Below, piece after piece: positions 59,695 through 64,000 of a DNA stretch of 64,000 bases (its first letter is position 1; each line of letters begins with the position of its first letter). Source of the DNA: Oceanobacillus iheyensis HTE831 (GTDB lineage Bacteria > Bacillota > Bacilli > Bacillales > Amphibacillaceae). The notes under the pieces were generated by a model. It saw nothing but the letters and a program-made list of their open reading frames with translations. It searched no databases and was not told the DNA's origin. The DNA lies in contig NC_004193.1 in NCBI RefSeq assembly GCF_000011245.1, forward strand, positions 1,280,501 to 1,344,500, read 5' to 3'. Made by a program: the position numbers and the translations under genes.

Positions 59695-59727
59695 CTTTGA
59701 TTGGAATGGAAGACGGCGAATCCGGCG
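59695..59727 (-). repeat. Fragment of the Bacillaceae intergenic repeat
   Basis: TTTGATTGGAATGGAAGACG then GCGAATCCGGCG matches, inverted, the right end of the element at 53251-53381 (GATTGTAATGAAAGATGGCGACTCCT on its minus strand). Confidence 0.5.
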
Positions 59728-60194
59728 AATTTTAAACCCAATAACTTAAAGACGAAATTGACTCTATCTTTTTTTAAAATATATAGATTGTTTTCTTCGA
59801 CATAAACGAGAGTATTCATCTTTTTTCGACAGTGTAAGAACAATTATTGTCGAAGAAAATAAAATAATTTATTAAAGGAATTTATCTGGAAATTTTCGTC
59901 ATATCGAATAATAGATATAAAGAATGATTTTTGTGTTGGTATTTTGTTTTATTCTGAATTGAAAAATAATTCTTAATCCCTGTTGATTTGTTTCGTGGAA
60001 AGCAGATTTAGTCCTCCTTATTCATTTTGAGGTCCTAAACGGATTTACAACATATTCCAACAACATTTTCAAACAAGGTTTGCTAAAGTCTAGTTAGCTA
60101 TTACAAAAAGTACATTACTTCAATTTCTGTTTGAGCGAAGGAGGGAGGAATGACGAATTTTGAAAGTGCTTTTCATATCAAATAAAGGGGAGGC
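59728..60194. other. Intergenic region before the GH3 gene
   Basis: About 470 AT-rich bases. Short dyads are visible, for example CGACAGTGTAAG..TTATTGTCG around 59826-59851, but no gene or known RNA. It must hold the promoter of the GH3/tapA-like/sipW/tasA genes; I cannot place one with confidence. Confidence 0.35.
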
Positions 60195-60200
60195 ATGCAG

Positions 60201-62207
60201 ATGGTCCGTAAATTCTTTCTATTATTTCTATCAATCGTATTAACCTTCACGACTTTACCGATGACAGCGTTTGCTGAAGAAGAGGATGAAATACAGACGA
60301 TGATTAATAATATGTCTGTCGAAGAGAAAGTAGGGCAGTTGTTTATTGTCCACGTATATGGACAAACTCCAACAGATCCAAATTATGAATCTACAAATCT
60401 TACAAATAACCGTGGCGGTAAGAATTTTCAAGAGGTAATTGAAAACTACCATATTGGAGGAATCATTTATTTCAATTGGTCACAAAACATCGGTACCCCA
60501 TTAGAAAAACAACAAGTGCATGATTTATCAAATGGATTACAAGATATCGCTCTGGAACAAGATTCAGAAATACCGCTATTTGTTTCGACAGACCAAGAAG
60601 GTGGCATCGTACAGCGAGTGATTTCTCCAGGTACGGTATTCCCAGGTAATATGGCAATTGGAGCTACAAATTCCATAGATTTTGCCTCCAGAAGTGGTGA
60701 AATTCTAGGAAAAGAATTGGATGCTTTAGGAATTAATATGAATTTTGCTCCAACTGTAGATGTTAATCTTAATCCTGCTAATCCAGTCATAGGTGTCCGC
60801 TCTTTTGGTGAGGATCCTGACATGGTATCACAATTGGGAGCAGCGCAAATTACAGCCTATGAAGATCAGGATGTCGTAGCTACGGCAAAACATTTTCCAG
60901 GACATGGTGATACAGATGTAGATTCTCATTATGGTCTTCCTGTTATAGATCATGATTTAGAGACTTTGCATGAAGTTGACTTACCTCCATTCCAAGCAGC
61001 AATTGACGCTGGCGTAGGGGCAATTATGACAGGGCATATTGTTGTTCCAGCATTAGACGATTCTGGAATGCCTGCAACATTATCCTATCCGATATTAACG
61101 GAGTTACTACGAGAAGATATGGGATTTGAAGGGTTAATTATCACGGATAGCTTAGGAATGTCTGGAGCAAATGTTGTTCCACCGGAACGTGTAGCAGTCG
61201 AATCTTTTCTGGCTGGAGCTGATATTTTACTAAATCCCCCAGACGTGCCTGTAGCATATGAGGGTGTTATGGATGCTGTAGAGTCAGGGGAGATTAGTGA
61301 AGAACGATTAGATGAATCGGTATATCGAATTCTTTCTGCAAAAATGGAATATGGGTTGTTTGAAGATCCTTATACAGAGAGTAATAAATTAGATGTCATT
61401 GGTTCAGAGTCACATCTTAAAACAGCAAGTGAAATTGCGGAGAAAAGTATCACGTTACTAAAGAATAATGGGGATGTCTTACCTCTTCAAGAAGATGAAG
61501 AAGTGTTTATAACAGGTCCTCAAGCTGCATATCCGAATAAAATTGCCAATTTACTAGGAGAACAAGATATTCAGAGTACACATTATAGTACGGCAACTAG
61601 TCCTACAGATAACCAAATTGCAGAAGCAGTGGATAGAGCAGAATCGGCAGATAAAGTTGTTGTTACAACCTATACTGCTAATACAAATGAACGACAACAA
61701 ATGTTAGTGGAAGCATTGCAAGAATTAGACAAACCAATTGTTGTTTCCGCTCATCGAAATCCATATGATTTAATGGCATTTCCAAATGTCGATGCTTATC
61801 TTAACTCGTATAGCTATTTAGATGTTTCGCTAGACGCTGTTGCTGCCTCATTAATTGGGGATATTAATCCTTCTGGAAAATTACCAGTGACCATACCAGA
61901 TGTAAATGAAATCGGGGATGGTGTTGATTATGTTGGTGCAGAAAGTGCTAATGATATTAAATCACTAGTAGATGAACTCCATACAAATGAGGAATTAAAT
62001 TCAGATGAAGCGAAGAAGGCGTTTGAAAGACATTTAACTGCAGTGGCACAGTTTGAAAAGACAAATCAATCAGCCAAAGTTATTAAACATCTGGAAAGCT
62101 TTCAAACACTAATAGATCACTACAACGAACAAGAGGCACTTAGTAAAAAGGCGTTCAACTACCTAGAAACTACTAGTCTTCGTTTGATAGATCAATGGGA
62201 AGACTAA
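60201..62207 (+). CDS. nagZ: Secreted beta-N-acetylhexosaminidase, NagZ type (GH3)
   Basis: 668 residues. Signal peptide MVRKFFLLFLSIVLTFTTLPMTAFAEE. GH3 domain with VSTDQEGGIVQR, the NagZ catalytic loop AKHFPGHGDTDVDSHYGLP (Asp-His dyad) and nucleophile Asp in LIITDSLGM. A C-terminal GH3 domain (SEIAEKSITLLKNNGDVLPL..SGKLPVTIP) and a helical tail of about 90 residues follow. It trims N-acetylglucosamine from muropeptides or chitosugars outside the cell. ATG 60201 is set by GGGGAGG. A tapA-like gene starts 30 bases downstream. Confidence 0.92.
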   Translation: MVRKFFLLFLSIVLTFTTLPMTAFAEEEDEIQTMINNMSVEEKVGQLFIVHVYGQTPTDPNYESTNLTNNRGGKNFQEVIENYHIGGIIYFNWSQNIGTPLEKQQVHDLSNGLQDIALEQDSEIPLFVSTDQEGGIVQRVISPGTVFPGNMAIGATNSIDFASRSGEILGKELDALGINMNFAPTVDVNLNPANPVIGVRSFGEDPDMVSQLGAAQITAYEDQDVVATAKHFPGHGDTDVDSHYGLPVIDHDLETLHEVDLPPFQAAIDAGVGAIMTGHIVVPALDDSGMPATLSYPILTELLREDMGFEGLIITDSLGMSGANVVPPERVAVESFLAGADILLNPPDVPVAYEGVMDAVESGEISEERLDESVYRILSAKMEYGLFEDPYTESNKLDVIGSESHLKTASEIAEKSITLLKNNGDVLPLQEDEEVFITGPQAAYPNKIANLLGEQDIQSTHYSTATSPTDNQIAEAVDRAESADKVVVTTYTANTNERQQMLVEALQELDKPIVVSAHRNPYDLMAFPNVDAYLNSYSYLDVSLDAVAASLIGDINPSGKLPVTIPDVNEIGDGVDYVGAESANDIKSLVDELHTNEELNSDEAKKAFERHLTAVAQFEKTNQSAKVIKHLESFQTLIDHYNEQEALSKKAFNYLETTSLRLIDQWED

Positions 62208-62237
62208 AATAATGCCAAGCAGTAAAGGAAGAAAAAT

Positions 62238-62672
62238 ATGTTGTTCCAAACATTAATAAAATCATCTATTCTCTTTTGCTTAGTACTCTTGACACTATTA
62301 CAAATTCATTCACCTACGTCTGCAGTATTTTCTGATGCTAAGGAAATTCAAGGAGAAATTACTGTTGAGGAAGTACAAAGTGATAAAGAGACGGAAGAAA
62401 TAAAACCAGTGAATCAAGAAAAAGATAAAGAAAAAGATAAATTAGAAAAAGAAAAATTAAACAGTGAGAAAGACAATGAATCTAAAGAGAAAGAAATTCA
62501 AGTAGAGGAAGATACAACACAAGATAAGGAATTACCTTCTGAGGAAGGGAATGAGAATCATCAGGAAGAGGATGAGACTAGTACTGACATGGATGAAGAG
62601 GAGAAAGAAACGAATAAAGAGGAATCTAGTAAAACAAAGAATCCCGAAGATGTAATAGATGAAGAATCATAG
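62238..62672 (+). CDS. Short TapA-like protein with acidic/lysine-rich tail
   Basis: 144 residues. Signal-like N-terminus ending HSPTSAVFSDAKEIQGEIT resembles the SipW-processed start of TapA (DTSAAFHD) and CalY/TasA (TYAYFSD). The remaining 105 residues are Glu/Lys/Asp repeats (DKEKDKLEKEKLNSEKDNESKEKE) like the C-terminal tail of B. subtilis TapA, but the central folded TapA domain (about 150 residues) is absent. It occupies the tapA position before sipW and tasA. Ribosome site AAGGAAG. Confidence 0.68.
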   Translation: MLFQTLIKSSILFCLVLLTLLQIHSPTSAVFSDAKEIQGEITVEEVQSDKETEEIKPVNQEKDKEKDKLEKEKLNSEKDNESKEKEIQVEEDTTQDKELPSEEGNENHQEEDETSTDMDEEEKETNKEESSKTKNPEDVIDEES

Positions 62673-62692
62673 AACAGGAGGGGGTGAATGCT

Positions 62693-63250
62693 ATGCGTAT
62701 ATCTAGTATTTTTCGAAAAGTTGGTAAATTCATATTCACATGCAGCTGGATAGTATTAATAACTTTTTTAGCGATAGCACTCGTGTCAAAAGCGAATGGA
62801 GACGATGGCAGTATTCTTGGATATCAAGTGAAATCCGTGCTATCTGGTTCAATGGAGCCAGGTATCCAGACAGGATCGATCATTGTAATTGATACGAAAG
62901 CAAACCCGGCTGACTATCAACGAGGTGATATTGTTACATTTACTGGAGAAGAAGGAATGCTGATTACTCACCGAATACAAGAGGTCCAAAATAGCGGAAC
63001 GCAGTTTATTACAAAAGGGGATGCAAATAATGGTCCTGATGTGAGTCCGATTCCAGTATCAAATATTGTCGGTGAATATAGTGGCATTACCATTCCTTTT
63101 GTAGGATATGTATTGCATTTTGCCACCACTGCACAAGGAGCAGCACTATTATTTATTCTTCCAGGGATATTACTAGTTAGTTATTCGATAATTACTATTC
63201 GCAAAGCTTTAAAAGAAGTAAAACAATTAGTAGAAAAGAAAACAGCTTAA
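62693..63250 (+). CDS. sipW: Signal peptidase I SipW
   Basis: 185 residues. N-terminal membrane helix (about 12-33), catalytic Ser 53 in SVLSGSMEPGIQTGS, His in MLITHRIQEV (ER-type Ser/His signal peptidases use His where bacterial ones use Lys), GDANNGPD box, and a C-terminal helix. It processes the matrix proteins encoded beside it. ATG 62693 is chosen since AGGAGGGG lies eight bases upstream. Confidence 0.94.
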   Translation: MRISSIFRKVGKFIFTCSWIVLITFLAIALVSKANGDDGSILGYQVKSVLSGSMEPGIQTGSIIVIDTKANPADYQRGDIVTFTGEEGMLITHRIQEVQNSGTQFITKGDANNGPDVSPIPVSNIVGEYSGITIPFVGYVLHFATTAQGAALLFILPGILLVSYSIITIRKALKEVKQLVEKKTA

Positions 63251-63271
63251 AAAAACGAGGAGGAATTTACA

Positions 63272-63859
63272 ATGGATATTAAAAAGAAATTAGGAACAGG
63301 TATTGCTTCGGCTGTATTGGGATTAACACTTATTAGTGGAGGAACTTATGCTTATTTTAGTGATTCTGTAACGACTAATAATACATTTGCTGCGGGAACA
63401 ATTGACTTAGGAGTAGACCCAACAGAAATTATATCCGTAGATAATATTAAACCTGGTGATGTAATTACACGAGATTTTGAGTTGCAAAATAATGGAACAC
63501 TTGATATTGAGAAAGTGTTATTAGATACAGACTATACAGTTACTGATGTAAATACTGATAACTCAGAGGATTTTGGTGATCATATTCGAGTGGAGTTCCT
63601 CTACAATGCGGACAAGCTTGATGAAGTTATCTATGAAACTACTTTGGCAGAATTAAAAGAAATGACACCTGAAGCAGTCAATGAAAATGTATTCTATCCG
63701 TTACTAGGTGAGCAAGGTTTACCGGTAGATTCAATTGATGATTTAGTGGTTGAATTTCAATTTGTAGATAATGGTGAAGATCAAAATCAATTTCAAGGAG
63801 ATTCACTAGAATTATCTTGGACATTTACAGCATTACAAACAGAAGGTGAAGAAAAATAA
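63272..63859 (+). CDS. tasA: TasA/CalY-family biofilm matrix protein
   Basis: 195 residues. SipW-type signal: MDIKKKLGTGIASAVLGLTLISGGTYAYFSDSVTTNNTFAAGTIDLGVDPTEII, then the jelly-roll body (IKPGDVITRDFELQNNGTLDIEKVLLDTDYTV..ELSWTFTALQ). The protein forms secreted fibres in Bacillus biofilms. At 195 residues it is nearer the CalY/camelysin size than B. subtilis TasA (261). Ribosome site GAGGAGG, 21 bases after sipW. Confidence 0.9.
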   Translation: MDIKKKLGTGIASAVLGLTLISGGTYAYFSDSVTTNNTFAAGTIDLGVDPTEIISVDNIKPGDVITRDFELQNNGTLDIEKVLLDTDYTVTDVNTDNSEDFGDHIRVEFLYNADKLDEVIYETTLAELKEMTPEAVNENVFYPLLGEQGLPVDSIDDLVVEFQFVDNGEDQNQFQGDSLELSWTFTALQTEGEEK

Positions 63860-63869
63860 TAGTCAATAG

Positions 63870-64000
63870 AAGAGGTTGGGACACAAGTATTAGTTAAAAG
63901 GTGAACGAATGATTTGGGTTAGAGAATCCGCGTGAGAAATATACTGCGCTTATCCTAAGGCGACTGGTGAACCTCTGCATGCTTAAGCATCGGAGTTTCA
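63870..64000. repeat. Bacillaceae intergenic repeat cut by the right edge
   Basis: GAGGTTGGGACACAAG then TACTGCGCTTATCCTAAGGC, GACTGGTGAACCTCTGC and CATCGGAGTTTCA. The first part is a common Firmicutes intergenic motif; the second is the same family as 46990-47125. No gene starts in this stretch. Confidence 0.55.

Overview
The window is AT-rich DNA from a Gram-positive endospore-former-type Bacillaceae, most like Oceanobacillus or a close halotolerant relative. The grounds are: strong AGGAGG-type ribosome sites with many TTG and GTG starts, a tRNA-Val(GAC) closely matching the Bacillus one as I remember it, a tapA-like/sipW/tasA matrix operon, LipM-type lipoate assembly, a BCCT betaine carrier, and several Bacillaceae riboswitches (T-box, SAM-I, TPP, yybP-ykoY). 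Species assignment is inference.

Region 1 (1-4.7 kb): a heterodimeric ABC exporter cut by the left edge, two tiny membrane or lipoprotein genes, tRNA-Val, and a phage/ICE-type tyrosine recombinase directly downstream of the tRNA.

Region 2 (about 4.7-20.4 kb): an accessory zone of small single-gene units, mostly on the plus strand. They include Nudix, aminoglycoside-phosphotransferase-like, GyrI-like, VOC, methyltransferases, FlaR-like P-loop proteins, an RNAP alpha-CTD-like protein, MarR plus PaiA, an ECF sigma operon and small membrane proteins. Many are separated by a degenerate repeat of about 40-60 bp that can fold on itself. About half the units carry nonsense or frameshift lesions. This looks like a decaying cassette array and is one of the two strongest candidates for an undescribed system.

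Region 3 (20.4-49 kb): ordinary metabolism and transport mixed with notable RNA control. There is a BCCT carrier; an aminotransferase/YjiH/FAD-oxidase operon; an ECF sigma factor with an anti-sigma factor that may carry an LCP-like domain; a leucine T-box in front of GNAT acetyltransferases; a 52-bp tandem repeat; a SAM-I riboswitch in front of an FbpA-like small protein; a double Zur box in front of a ZinT lipoprotein; a TPP riboswitch in front of lipM-lipA; and a manganese (yybP-ykoY) riboswitch in front of a 41-residue protein coupled to a kinase-like gene.

Region 4 (49.5-56.3 kb, minus strand): four paralogous lipoproteins (one broken) lead into a 623-residue protein with a lipase-like N-terminus and helical C-terminus and a 112-residue helical partner. 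This resembles a type VII secretion reverse-domain lipase toxin with lipoprotein immunity genes (TslA/TilA-like), which is the second strongest candidate.

Region 5 (56.3-64 kb): a flavin amine oxidase, an ECF sigma/anti-sigma pair, a secreted NagZ-type GH3 enzyme, and a short tapA-like gene followed by sipW and tasA. The window ends inside a Bacillaceae intergenic repeat.
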